A DNA stretch of 64,000 nt, taken from positions 124,001-188,000 of the forward strand of contig JAFREE010000024.1 in NCBI GenBank assembly GCA_019400425.1. The letters run 5' to 3'. Made by a program: the position numbers and the translations under genes. The stretch comes from Hymenochaete sp. R1. Taxonomy: Eukaryota; Basidiomycota; Agaricomycetes; Hymenochaetales; Hymenochaetaceae. Below the pieces are notes generated by a model. That model had not been told where the DNA came from, did not search any database, and saw only the letters and a list, made by a program, of their open reading frames with translations. The first letter of the stretch is position 1. Every line of letters starts with the position of its first letter. Positions 22,227 through 34,318 of this stretch are shown here, in pieces.

Positions 22227-24246
22227 TCAATACTCCAAAGATCCCTCAAGTATTGCTGTCAACGCCTCCTGTCCATCTTCACCCACCATATCCCCTATCC
22301 CCGGAGCCAGGTCCAGCACACGCCTCTGCGGTAATGTTCCCTTTACAAGCCGTGGTACATCGTCCTTCGTGTACCCTACACCCTTCAACCCTCTCGGTAT
22401 GCCCAAATTGTCAAGGAAGCGCGCTATAGCATCGTACAAATGTTGGCCTACGCTCTCATCGGGGATTCGCGCAATACTCGGATCGGTAGGGGTCGTATGC
22501 TGGAAGGCGGCGAGGGCTTCGCGGTGCCGGGAGGGGGAGGAAGGAGCAGTGAAGCGGAAGACCGAGGGGCCGGTTAAAGCCACGCTGATGCCGTGGGGGA
22601 TGATGGGATGGTCAACGGAGTAGCCTGGTTGTTTGTATTTGGGACCTGTCTTATTCAGTCCAGAAATCTGAGCGCGGGGTGTACGTGGGCTTATTATTAA
22701 AGGAGGCAATTAAAAGGAGATATTCCCTTACTGGATAACTCATTCCATGGCATAGATGGACCCCTGCGTTCCCGAACCCAATGCCAGCGAAAGCAGCAGC
22801 CAACCTGACGAGTATGTTTATATCCTGGAGACAAACACGTTTAAAAGAAGTTCTTACAGCATTTGTTGCTTAGCCTCTTTGTCCTCGCGATCCTTAGCAA
22901 CTCGCGGTAAATATTGAACAGTCTGCTTCAGAGCCCACAGCGAGAAAATGTCAGCAACAGGGTTACTCCCCTGGTATGCTGGCCTGTTTATAGGGTTTGA
23001 AGGACGTGGTGTACGTTCATAGTACCTATTTTCCCGTAAGTACGACCCAAAGTGATCCCAAAACATTGCAAAACACGTACGGAATGGCAGTGTAGCTCTC
23101 TAAACTGTGGAAAAGTACGTCCAATCCAGCACTTATGTGCACTGCAGTCGGACAGGAGTCAGTGTTGCGCGTATCTACGATACCTAACGTCGGCTTAAGC
23201 GCTCGTGAAGCGATTCCAGTTTTGAAGGACTTTGAGGTGATGTCCAGGATGGCTGTACCCGTCGTTTCTGAACCTGTTCCAGCCGTAGTCGGAACTATTG
23301 GCAAACACATGGTCAATTCTCAAAATAAATCCGTGCTCTTGAGGCCAACGATACCTGCAATCAAAGGCCTAAGTTTATCTTTGATAGGTAGTCCTTTCCC
23401 AATTGGAGCATTGATGAAGTCCATTAGATCCGCGTCCTTGTAGACGGTGAACCTTCACAACAATGCAACTTAGCCGAAGACATGGGAAGAAGTTTAATTC
23501 TCATACTTACAGATTCGCGGCCTTGGCAGTATCCATGACGCTCCCGCCCCCGACGCTAGATTCATATTGCGTGTCAACAGGATATGCTATTACGACGCTC
23601 GTGAAATTGAGACCTACGCGAGGAAATGGCTGAAATCGTGCGAACGGGCCCAATCTATCGCTTTCCTCCAACTATCTTCGGTGGGCTCTGCAACGACCTT
23701 GTCGTACACTTCGAAGGGCAAATCAAGCTGGGCTTCGAGAGATTCAATGGCCTGGTGTTACATCTTGAGCTGCCCGTGTTCTCCGACGCGTAAACGGATG
23801 TAAACGTGAGGGTCGCGTACCATTTGCATTGGGGGCAGCTTAGCGACATTCGGATCCGTGAAAACGCCGACCTGTATAGGTGAACGGTTACGAAAGACCG
23901 TTTATTATGAAGTCATATAAAGAGGCGGACCTTGCGAGGATTCATGTTTTTAAGATCCATCCCGACCTCCATAGTGACGCCGTCGCCGAAACGAAGATTC
24001 GACGCTGCAACCTAGCATCCAGCGTGAGTAAAAAGGCCTGATTAAACATTTACAATGAATTCTGCTTACCTCAAAGGCATATTCCTTCTGGACAAGGTCG
24101 ACAGGGCTTGCGAATTTCCGGAACTGGTTGACGACGCCTCCAGCATGTGCAGCACCAGCAGCTCTGCAACCATGACACGGACAAGCGGTATGTTGAGAAG
24201 CGTTAATGAGTCTATGGATGAGACTTCGTTTGGAAGCTGCACTCAT
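22227..24246 (-). CDS. ADHFE1: Hydroxyacid-oxoacid transhydrogenase, mitochondrial (iron-containing alcohol dehydrogenase family)
   Basis: Couples oxidation of a 4-hydroxybutyrate-type hydroxyacid to reduction of 2-oxoglutarate in mitochondria (family knowledge). Ten exons: 24246-24070, 24011-23931, 23871-23821, 23751-23618, 23555-23511, 23452-23355, 23294-23081, 23025-22858, 22804-22732 and 22667-22227, giving 493 residues with all phases matching. Motifs: VGGGSVMDTAKAANL (nucleotide binding), INAPIGKGLP, PTTAGTGSETTGTAILD, AGLDVLFHSLESY (metal-binding Asp and His), AGVHLCHGMSYPISGL and VDHPIIPHGISVAL (further metal His). The N-terminus is basic and Ser/Ala-rich, consistent with a mitochondrial presequence. 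Divergent from the aspartic protease across about 380 bp. Confidence 0.94.
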
Positions 24247-24628
24247 GGCTGAAGGAGGAAGAGAGGAAGGAGTGTGGGGACGGAACTCACCTCACGGGTC
24301 TTTATATTCTCAGTCCACCTTCCACTCTTCCCGCTCGTCACCGCCAAAGCGCATTCCGAAGTGCCGAAGTGCGGGGAAGATCTGATCTGATCTGTAACGT
24401 CGATCGTGTCGATCACATACCAGAAACGGATGCTTCGCCGGCCGTGAGCCGAGAGATGGATAGACTGCGGTATCAGAGAGCTCAAGAGAAGTCTGGCTTG
24501 ACTTCCCCCTTCTTTCATTCAGTGGCCGTCGTCGCCATCCGTCGCCCACTGCCCCTCTCCTTCTCTCCTCCATTATCTCACCAGCACACTCTTTATTAGT
24601 CTGGGACTGTCTGGCTCTGTCGTTCATT
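24247..24628. other. Divergent promoter region, ADHFE1 / aspartic protease
   Basis: 382 bp between two start codons. Contains a short direct repeat gatctgatctgatctg near 24379. No gene. Confidence 0.5.
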
Positions 24629-27023
24629 ATGAAACCCAACTCGCTGTCTGTCTTTTTGGTTTCGGCTCTGTGCACTTCAGCACTTCGCATTCCTTTCGAG
24701 CAGTCTAGACGTCAGTCATTACAACGAAGAAGCTTTGGCTCAGCAGCATCAAAGCTAGCTATATCAAATGCTGCAAGCAATGATGGAGAGGGGGACACAG
24801 ACTTGAGGTAATCACGACTTTTCCTGTGGGCAGGCTATGATTTACTGACGTCGTTCAAAGTACGGTTAATGACCTGTTGTACATGGCCAATGTGAGTTAA
24901 TCATCTTTTCTCTCGACTTCGCGCTCAATCTCACTTCGATCTCCATAATAGATCTCTATTGGTGGCTCAGGTTTGTCACTCGAACTACTGTAGCCTTGCA
25001 AATCTAAATAGGCCTACAGAATACATCGTCCAACTCGACACCGGGTCTTCCGACCTCTGGGTTAAACCTCCGTCTTTCCCTATGTCAAATGTTTCCCACA
25101 CGGTAAATATAAAATTGCTAACCGTGGAATGTTTACTTATCGGTTTTCTTTAGACAACGACTTACAATGTAACCGTAAGTTTCAAACGGGTCGTCTTATC
25201 GCCTTATAAGCTTCTGAACCTATTCATAGTACGGTACCGGTTGGGCGTACGGCAACATTACCACAGCAGAGATTGAATTCACCGGGTGCGCACGGGCCGG
25301 GTTTTTCTCTTCTAGCATCTTGTAACTAATACCTGCGCCCAGAATCACGATCCCAAAACAGGCGTACCTTGATGTATCGTCTGCTACGAATCCCGCTCTG
25401 CAGTACGGTGCTCAGGGTGTCTTAGGACTGGGGTTCACTTCTCTGTCGAATATCGACAAAGAAGTGAATAAAACGGGCGGAGATTGGGGGAGGAGCTTGC
25501 TGTATAATGCTTTTTTGGGACAACCGGACGAGAACAATTATATCACATTTGCTTTACAGAGGAGTCTGGAAGAGAATGATGATGTTGAAGGTGCATTCAC
25601 GATCGGTATGTTGAATTTTTGTTAAATAAAGTTTATGGCTGAAAATGTATTGAACGTCCGAAAGGTGAAATTGACGAAAATTACACCGACATCCAGTCCG
25701 CAAATGCAATTTCGACGTGGCCAGTAACCAGTCCGACACGGTGGAACGTCTTGATGGCAGCATACATGGTTGGAAGCGACACGTTCGCTCCATCTACCAA
25801 CGTCAGCGGGGCTCCTTCCGATAACGCTGTAGTCCTGTTGGACAGTGGCACATCATATTCGTGGGTAGTTTTCGGACGTGTTTAAAGTATCCAACGCTGA
25901 GCATTTAATTATTCAGATACTGTTCGAGCGATATTGCGCAGTCCATTTATGGTGGTATTTCTGGCGCTTCTTACGACAGCAGTCAAGGATTTTGGACTGT
26001 GCCTTGTGACGCAGAGGTCGACATGGCCTTTCAATTCGGGTTCGGGAATCAGCTTGGTTTTTAATGCGCATAAACTAATGTTTGATCAGTGATGACATTT
26101 TCCCCCTTCACCCCCTTGACGTTGTCGTTTCGGCGTCAGGCTCTCCATCAGACAATACATGTATTGGCTCATTCATCCCGCAAACTATTTCGGTCGGAGG
26201 CGGACAGTTGTGGGTTGATCGTATACATTCACCTGGTTGAATCCTTTCTAACCTATATTTAAGTGATTGGTTATTGGGCGACAACTTTCTTCGATCGGTC
26301 TATACTATGTACGATTTTGGCGACTTCGACTCAAACGGGAAGATGGGCGACCCATATGTTAAGCTTCTCTCCCTCACTGACCCTAATACCGCCTCCTCCG
26401 AGTTCGTCTCTCAACGCGGAGGCACCGCCCGCAACAACATCACTTACAATGCAGCAAGCGGGTCCTCTTCGGGCACAACCAACATCTCCGTTTCTGCTGA
26501 CACAGCCGACAAGATCGGCAAGCTCATCGACTACATCCCCGCCATGCTCGCCATTCTCGCCCTCAACGCTCTCGCCTTGTTGCTCGTGGCCAGCGTAGGT
26601 ATTATGTACATCTGTCGTCGGAAGAGCCGCAAGAGCAGGAAAGATAAGAATCTTCTTGCCTTGAACAACCGCACGCCGACGCCATGGCCAGCTGCGATCG
26701 GCGACGCGCCTCCGAGCCCCGTACCCCCACACGTCTACGAGCGCGTTTCATCCAACATCCCCGCAAACGAACAAGAACCTGAAGACATGCCCTTCGTCCC
26801 TCCCGAACCTGCCTTCCATGCTTACGAAGGTGGCGATTCCCTCAGACCTCTACCTGTAGGAGTCGGTGCTCGCCCCCGCTCTGCATACAGTTTTGGCAGT
26901 AATATGAGTGGCGCCGTTCCTCGGGACTATCGGGTGAGCGCAGCGGGGTCGGACATGACGGCGTTCGTACCACCTTCACCAGCGTTTAAGAAAGACATGG
27001 AGAGGCCCAAGTCAATTGCCTAA
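24629..27023 (+). CDS. Aspartic protease (pepsin family A1) with C-terminal transmembrane anchor
   Basis: Secretory-pathway endopeptidase. Exons 24629-24807, 24861-24891, 24952-24970, 25020-25102, 25154-25174, 25230-25285, 25343-25605, 25665-25860, 25917-26039, 26090-26209 and 26264-27023 give 616 residues. A signal peptide (MKPNSLSVFLVSALCTSALR) is followed by a propeptide; the two catalytic aspartates are in QLDTGSSDLW (about Asp83) and LLDSGTSYS (about Asp277). The late FDWLLGDNFLRSVYTMYDFG segment completes the fold. After a Ser/Thr-rich linker comes one membrane span (AMLAILALNALALLLVASVG), basic residues (CRRKSRKSRK) and a 140-residue Pro-rich tail, so the enzyme is predicted to be membrane-anchored with a cytosolic tail. 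Exon 5 is only 21 bp and exon 3 only 19 bp. Confidence 0.92.
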
Positions 27024-27678
27024 AGGTGGTTAATGACATTCAATTGGGTGTTGAAAACACGCGTTTTCGACCCAACTTGTCTCTTTTTTTTTTTTTGCTA
27101 TCTTGGACTAAACGCATGGCACATCGATTTTGTCCTTGTTGCGCCGCTACTACGCGCTATCTTTCGGAACTTCCCTTCGACCCTCCCTCCACATATTGCC
27201 AGCTCTATGTAGTATTCGTGCATTCTCCACCCACTCCTCGGACTTTGCGTCTCAAAGCCATCGTAAGACACCACTCGACCAATTATTTCGCCTCGGAACC
27301 TCCCTTGACCCCTTATCTACTCTTGTCCTTCTTTTTGTTATATTTCGTTGATTTTTGATGTCTGTACCATGCCGGCATGCCGGAAATTTCCGTCCGGACA
27401 CTTTAGCTCGACTCTCCCTTCGTTTTACTTGCATTCTTTTGGGCATCGGGTTGTTTTATGTTCCTCTACTGGGCGTTCGCCGTACATAGTCCACTTTTAC
27501 GTTCAATGTCGCCCCCGATCTCCCATAGCTAGTTCCGTCAGCGTGCCTCCAGTAATCTCATTATATGTTTGGTATACAAGTAATGTGTGAGATGTGAGTA
27601 TTAAGGCCATCTAATATATGACACGCTGAAACAAACCCCAGCTCCATGTCCGGTTCCGACTCTAGAGGGCAGCCAACT
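27024..27678. other. Intergenic region between convergent protease and PPR genes
   Basis: 655 bp separating two stop codons; T-rich tracts (T12 near 27088). No gene seen. Confidence 0.5.
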
Positions 27679-29731
27679 TTAATTGTGTCGTGTCGCCATC
27701 TCGAAGTCAATCGCTTGCGATAGCTTGTTCATATACTTCGCCGACCCAAACACACTCTCTTCCTCCTCCGGACCCTGCTTCAGATTCAAGAACCCAGATT
27801 TTCGCGCCATCCAGTCCGCACATTCGCTCCTCAACTTGAGCCATTCCGACTTCTCCGTCTCTGACAATCCGAGCTTGGAGAGCCCGGGGTCAGCCGCGTC
27901 ATTGACAGGCTTTCGTGGGCTCGCGCCTGTAAGGGCCTCGAAGATTTTGAGCACAGCGTTTGAATATTGAGCTCGATGATATAGCCAGTGCGGCTCTTCT
28001 CCGATGGTAGTACCACGTTCTGGGATGAATTTGGGCTTACAGGGCCTAAAAGCCACCGCAAGGCGCATGAACTGACACATGTAGTCCCTGTTCTCGGATG
28101 CAAGGGCTGTGCGTGCTATATATGAGTACGCGGTAAAGTGTAGCCTGCTGGCTCCGCGGCGACCTGAATCTGACCTCAAAGGTTCTGACGCAGTGATTTC
28201 GTCCAGAGGTATGCGAGTCGCCATGGAAAAAACCTCGAGTGTGCCGGGCCAGTCGACGCAACGCCAACAGACGTTGAGAGCCAGACTGATGGTGTCGGCA
28301 CTGAGTAATGGAATCCTGTCGTCTTCAGTTGGCCCGAATCTTTGAACATTTTTGTTTCGCTCGTTCAACCACATACGAAGAATAGTAATTGCGCGCACAG
28401 ATTCCTCGAGGGAACCCGTCGCAGCAAGGTGGCCCATCGCGTCAAGTTGGCTGTTTACGATAGATTTTGACAGTGAGAAGTCCGCTACGCGTGGATGATG
28501 TTTACGTTGCATATCCATGACCTGTTTGAAAAAAGACGTGCATAAGCGATATTTTTGACTTTTGTTGCAAAGATCCAGTATCGCTGCCATCAGGTAATGT
28601 TCGATATTCACTCGTGCTATCGGAGCGGTTTCTCCTGGGGCGGCTAATCCGCAGTAATTTTGGACGATTTCCAAGCCGAGGAGATGGTCCGCAGGCCTAC
28701 CACGGCCCATCAAGTTAATCATCCTTTCAATGAGGATGAAGTCGACTTCCAGGTTCCCCTTTTCGACGTCTTTCTCCAACCTCCGCCAGAAAAACTTCGC
28801 GTCCGACGCGTTCTGTTCGGCTATAGTTAATGTGCTTTTTTTCTCCGTTATTTTCCTTCGATGCAACCCGTCGAAGAGTGACGTGTAGGTGTACTTATCA
28901 GGTGCATAAGGTCCTGACTCATCCATTGCGAAGTAAACGTCAACAGCCTTTTGGAACTGATCCGCCTTCCCGAGTACACTGATGTAATTATTGGTCACGA
29001 AATTCAATGGTTCGTCGAATTGTTTCGCAGCTTTGCATGACTCTCTGTACTCAATGAAGTCCTCGTAGATCTTGTAACACCTTTCGAGATTCACGGTGTT
29101 CTCTGCCCAATCTTCTACAGTGGACATCCCGTTCATAATTGTAGCGTATGTCGAGCCCTTTGGTCGAAAGCCACGCCCCTTCATCTAGACAGGTAATCTG
29201 TGAATTCGTGCCTAAGCTATAGTAGATAGATGTGCAAACCTCATTGTATATCTTAAAGGCCTGCTTCCGTTTTCCCGCTACCATCAAAACTTTTATAAGG
29301 GTGTTCCATACGACCTCATTAACAGTGTGACGAGGTGCACAAATCACCAAGTCGATGGCTTCGTCCAGTTTTCCCTCGTTTGCTAAGTCCTTTACACGAG
29401 CAGACTGCACTGCAGGGCGAATAGCACTCTGCTTTGCAATAAGATCTTTGAACTTAGGGCTTTGTCGTGGAGCCGGTTCTCTGTTCCGACTATTTCGAGC
29501 TTGAAAGTGCCGTTCTGTACGCGAGGTCGAGGTTGCAATTCGTTGAATGTTTTCGTTTTCGATTACAGGGGCATCCGTTGGCTTGGAAGGTTCACCAGAG
29601 CGAGTCGTGAGTGCCCGTGATGAAACACGTAGTTGCACGAGCCTTGAAGTTCCCGAGGAGACATATCGTGAAGCGGACAGCATCACTGTAGACGTAGTGA
29701 AAGTCAAGGAGCAGCAGAGTCCCGTCAACAT
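27679..29731 (-). CDS. Pentatricopeptide-repeat (PPR) protein, probably mitochondrial
   Basis: PPR proteins bind organellar RNA and act in its processing, stability or translation. Exons 29731-29240 and 29184-27679 give 665 residues. PPR-type helix pairs are seen around NEVVWNTLIKVLMVAGKRKQ, FRPKGSTYATIMNGM, NFVTNNYISVLGKADQFQKA and APDKYTYTSLFDGLHR, spaced about 35 residues apart. The N-terminus is basic and Ser/Thr-rich, consistent with mitochondrial import. The first in-frame ATG is 29731; a second ATG at 29683 begins MLSASRYVSSGTSRLVQLR, a more typical presequence, and could be the real start. The precise RNA target is unknown. The 5' ends of this gene and the downstream stop of SIN1 are only 167 bp apart on the same strand. 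Confidence 0.85.
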
Positions 29732-29898
29732 TTCACCGGGAAAGTGATGATCGACGCCCCTCAAGCGCAGGGAATGTCAGAAGCCGACTGATACTGACTA
29801 TCTTCAAATTTTGAAGACGACATAGTATCACACTCATAGGATTTGGTATAATAATCTTATTTTAATTTTCTCCGTAGGTATGATCCATATGCATAGTT

Positions 29899-32800
29899 TT
29901 ATACATGTTTACTCTTCCTCCTCGACTTATGCACCGTTCCACTCCTCTCTAGACCGCTTTTAACTCTCATTCCTTTGATAGTCGCAACGATCTCATCTTT
30001 TAAAGAGACCACGAAATCTTATTAGAAATTTAAACAGTAAAAGGAACGAGAATGTTCAACTCACTGGCTTCTTTCGCACTCTCTGCTTCGAAGTCATAAC
30101 GTTTTACGCCTGCGTCACGCCGGAAGATTATCTTGAAACTTGCGGATGATTTTGCGGATTGGCCATAGCTCGATACCGCTTTGATGTGGTATGACACCGT
30201 CTTTCCAGAGTCAAAATAACCTCGAGCTTTATTCGCAGAGGACATAATCTGTCTTAATGTTAGATAAATGCCAGAGAAGTTGAATCGAAACTCACATGTA
30301 TATAATCGCCATCGATGGCTAATGTTCGTTCATTACGTCCAACCAACATAGGCACTTTTCTACACACTGTGTATCGCTACAAAAAATAGGTTAATAATAC
30401 ATTTTAAGATACTCAAAGGAGATACAAGAACCTTATAGACATTTAGATCAGGTTCGATTGGCTTATTCTTTGATTGCACCTCCGATATCCGTTTGAAGAT
30501 GGAAGCTGAAACCAAAGTAAGTCTCGCCAATCAACTATACCAAGCGACGTCAGTGTAAATACCATTGGGGTCGATCGACCGACCAGTTCGCCGATCTCCG
30601 TCAATAGCGAATCCATAAAGCGGTAATTGCGAGCGGGGTACGAGTACAAGCCTCAAATTATCCTCCAGACTCGCGACCGTCCTATCCAAAGGGACCAGGA
30701 TATCACAATTATCCGAAAGAAGAGCCCACTCCTTAGGATTCTCCAGTTTGCGTTTGCGGCAGATGAGTTCAAGCACTTCTTGCATGTATGTAGAGGATGT
30801 CCTATCGAGACTTATTAGCATGAAAGGGCAGAGGAGTCGCGTGGGTCACGTACACAGAGATAGTCGTTGAGAGAAGTAGTGCTTTGTCCGTCTCTGCACT
30901 TGCCACACGAATCTTGAGGAGCACTTGCGAGCCATGACTTGAAGATACATTGAGTGAGGTCGATAAGGGACCCAGCGACGTTCCTAGGTTGGATGCAGAT
31001 AATGCACTAAGACTCGGCGCAAGAGCTGGAGGAGGTGCGAGAGCAGCCATATGTTCAGGCCTTTTCTTGGATACGATGATACGGGATGGTCGTCGGACAA
31101 TCTTTGCCTCAAGCGCAGAATTCTGTGAGGCTAACACAATGAAACGAAATATGAATAAATAATTGGTGGGTAAACTTTACCGAAGCACTCATACCTTGGC
31201 CTTCAGAAGCTTCGAGGATTGCGTACGCATCGAAGTTGAAATCCGAGATTTTTCTCGAACGATCGGGAGCTTAGTGAAGATTAGCCTCCACAAGCATGAG
31301 AACCAATGGCAAGGCATACCAGGAAAATCTTCATCGACTTCTCCGTCGTCTTCTGCGATTCGTAAGACCCATCCTACAGCACTGAGCTTCGTCTTCTTTT
31401 GCTCGTCTGAAAGGCCCTCATCGAGCTTTGGCTGCCAACTTTCTTCCCAGTAGCTCCAAAGCGAAAACCCAATTGTCTCTTCTACTGTCGCATCTTTCCG
31501 CACCTTCAATTTCAAAGGTTTTCCAGCAGGTGAAACAGCATGCGGGAAGAATACTATGACTTCCATGGTCGATGTTTCCGCACGCCCAGAAATGAGAGCG
31601 TATAACTCCGAGAAGGGGTTTGAAGAAGTGTTGGTGGAGGCTAGCTTCGATGTCAGTGCGGACGTAGTCGAGTGGGCTGGAGGGACTTTCACGCGTTTGA
31701 ACAATGCTGCATCGATCTGGTGATTCGACTCATCCGTGGATTGACGCCGAACCGACCCAGAGTTCAAAGTAGCTTCAGAGCCGCGCTTTGGAGGTTGAAT
31801 GATCTCAAAGTAATCATCGATAGTTGCTGAATCCGACGCTGCAGCACTATCTGTCGAGTTTCTGCTTTTACCTTCTTTAATCATCTCATCTACTACATAA
31901 CTATCGCTCGGACGATTTTCGGACACAGGGCTCAGTTTGCCGCGACCGCGAGTGTTTCCACCTATCTGTAGTGAATTATATGCCGAGGACATAGAAGTGG
32001 ATAGTGCAGAATTTGTTATTGAATTGAGCATGTCCGAATTATCGGAATTCAGCCCAATCCGTGGGGGTGCAAAGTCACTGGGGTTACGCATGTTAGATCG
32101 TAAAGGACTGGAGGTAGAAATAATATTGCATACGGGTCAAATTCGTTTTCAACTTCAAGGCTACCTTCCACTTCCACCATGAAATCATCGTCCGCCAAAC
32201 TCCCTGACATAATACCAGACTCTTCATCAGACGAGGATACATCGAGATTCAATTTTGGTTCCGAAATGATGATCGGTCGCGTAGCATTTCCCCCGGCTGA
32301 TGAAAAGTGTGCTCTTCTTCGTTGCCGCCTTGCTTGCATAGCGGCGATCATTGAACTGCTTTGTAGCGCCATAGGTGCATTTGGAATCATGAGCGTGTCT
32401 TCTTTCTCTTTCTCGGCTTCTGCCGGCTGTTCGAATAAGGTTGTCGGAATCTCGGACAACGATGACCCTCCAGCGCTTCTTCTCTTGCTTACATGTATGA
32501 GAGAGCCATCCGGATTATCCTGCGATCGAGGTGAGGCACCTTGAACGGGTGATGATGAGTTGGGAGTCGGCTCGCTGCCTGCGCGTGTGCGCCTCGGTGT
32601 CGAACTTGTAGCTGAGATGGAGCGTCGGGCAACTTCCTTATCAGGAGGGATACGCCTACCGGACACTCGCATTCCCATTCCACCCATCCTCGAAGGTCCC
32701 ATGATTGTCTCTGTGTATTTGAGACCTGCATGTCCTGGTAACCCTGTGCGCACGCGCCGACCTCCAGATGGTCCTGCCGCCCCTTCATCGTCAGAGATAT

Positions 32801-33043
32801 CTGGACTTTGGGGCATTCGCAATTCAGGCCATCGTACGTCATTTGCCAGTCCAGATGCAGCGATTCGAGAATTGTTATGATACAGCGGGTTGAATGAGAT
32901 CAATCGAGGGCCATATGGATCATCGACATGGCGCAGGTAGTTGAGACGTAGTGAGTGGATAAGATAGCTACATTATAGACTCAGATTTGAGTAGCGTAGA
33001 AATTTAATCAAAATACTTACTCTGGGTCACAAATGAGAGCCAT
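29899..33043 (-). CDS. SIN1: SIN1/AVO1, subunit of target of rapamycin complex 2
   Basis: TORC2 subunit that binds AGC-kinase substrates and membranes. Ten exons: 33043-33021, 32967-32134, 32077-31320, 31269-31195, 31130-30854, 30810-30563, 30505-30432, 30376-30296, 30248-30065 and 29996-29899, giving 883 residues, phases all consistent. The N-terminus MALICDPDYLIHSLRLNYLR and DDPYGPRLIS is conserved. The CRIM domain (about 440-570) shows EVIVFFPHAVSPAGKPLKLK and FSLWSYWEESWQP, GWVLRIAEDDGEVDEDFPAP. A Ras-binding-like domain (YMQEVLELICRKRKL) and a PH domain (RKVPMLVGRNERTLAIDGDY ... KRYDFEAESAKEANEIV) follow. The last intron (donor 30064) was chosen over reading through because it restores the conserved end of the PH helix. 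A CACGTG lies 82 bp before the ATG. Confidence 0.95.
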
Positions 33044-33350
33044 GACTACTAAGCTACATGGGAGACGGGATGATAAAGCAGAAGCTTGGTCACCGATAGA
33101 TAGGGCTCGATGGCAGCACAAAATCACGTGTACGAGACGTGAGCAAATCTAGCAAATATTAATATATTAATCTGCAAGCAGCTCGACTGGCTCAACTCAC
33201 TGTCGAACCTTTTCTTATTTATCATGAGACTGTTCTTCTTTGCAGGCTGTAGTCATTACGTTCATTAAGTAGTGAATAGAGGGAACTGGGCAAAACGTGA
33301 TGCATAGTGAAATGAATAATACAAAACAAGCAATGATATAGCTTTCACGT
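33044..33350. other. Intergenic region upstream of SIN1
   Basis: 307 bp between the SIN1 start and the APS2 stop. Contains CACGTG at 33125-33130; otherwise A/T-rich. Confidence 0.5.
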
Positions 33351-34060
33351 TCATTCCAGGCGCTCCAGTTCATCAAGCCGGGATAGCACAACCTCTTTAC
33401 TTGTCTCTTCAATCTCTCCCGCAAGAAATATTTCATCGAGTATGGCATAAACCTGCAGAGATGAAACATCAATTATATCATTTGGCATCGCAAAATGGAG
33501 CCATACCTTGTAGAAATTGAAAACAAGGTCCAGCTCGCATACATTTTCGAAGAAAGCATCTGTTGTGACAAATGATTAGAATAGTAAGGCGAAAGCCATG
33601 ATGAGACATATTCACATACCTAGTACCTCTACGAAAAGGTGAATGGCCTCCAAATAAGCAAGTTCATTATCGTTGGCGTCGACGCAGACACAGAAGAACA
33701 GCCCAGCATATCGTCGGTAAACCACCTTGAAGTTACGGAACTATTCGAGTATAGGTCAAAATATGTGCCGAAGTCTCGAAACTAGTGGTTTACCTCGACG
33801 AAGTTGGATTGGTATTTCTGATCCCGGGGAGCGACCAGTCTATGGACTTCTCCACGGAGTCGAACCTACGCCATCAGAATCAGGACAGGCAATTCCATAA
33901 CAAAATTGGTTCACAACGTACCTTCTCCTCATCATCAAATGGAACGTACCATTTCGAAAGTCGAGTCTTTCCTTGCCTGTTCTAGACAACGACGTTCAGA
34001 GTATGCCATGGTTAGTAAGCGGAATGGCAAACCCACCTGAACGAGAATAAACCGAATCAT
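33351..34060 (-). CDS. APS2: AP-2 adaptor complex subunit sigma
   Basis: Small subunit of the clathrin adaptor AP-2, which sorts cargo at the plasma membrane. Exons 34060-34037, 33981-33922, 33865-33794, 33740-33620, 33559-33507 and 33452-33351 give 143 residues, the usual length of sigma2. Sequence landmarks: [78 protein letters not shown] and the terminal LDELERLE. The C-terminal region, including [13 protein letters not shown], distinguishes sigma2 from sigma1/3. Divergent from the phosphatase gene across 258 bp. Confidence 0.97.
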
Positions 34061-34318
34061 GTCTTGCGTTGTTCAGACAAGCTTCAATATCACATGAAGC
34101 TCGTCTTGGAAAATCTTCGTCAAGCTCGACGCTACGCGATGGTGGTGGTCGGGGTTTGAGAACGAGGCGGCCCGCCTTCCAAAGAGATCGGCATCCTTCG
34201 CGTCGTTGAGAAACGCGTGCTTAGACTTTCCCTTTGCGTCATGCCATCTAGCCAAAGTGCATTTCACCACTGGTACTTTTCGTCTTCCCTTTCGTCCTTT
34301 GCTTCCAAGATCATCTAG

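Noticed and set aside
32108..32133. 26-bp intron in SIN1
   Set aside because: Too short to splice; a 56-bp intron (32078-32133) with a ctaac branch site ends at the next cag and keeps frame.
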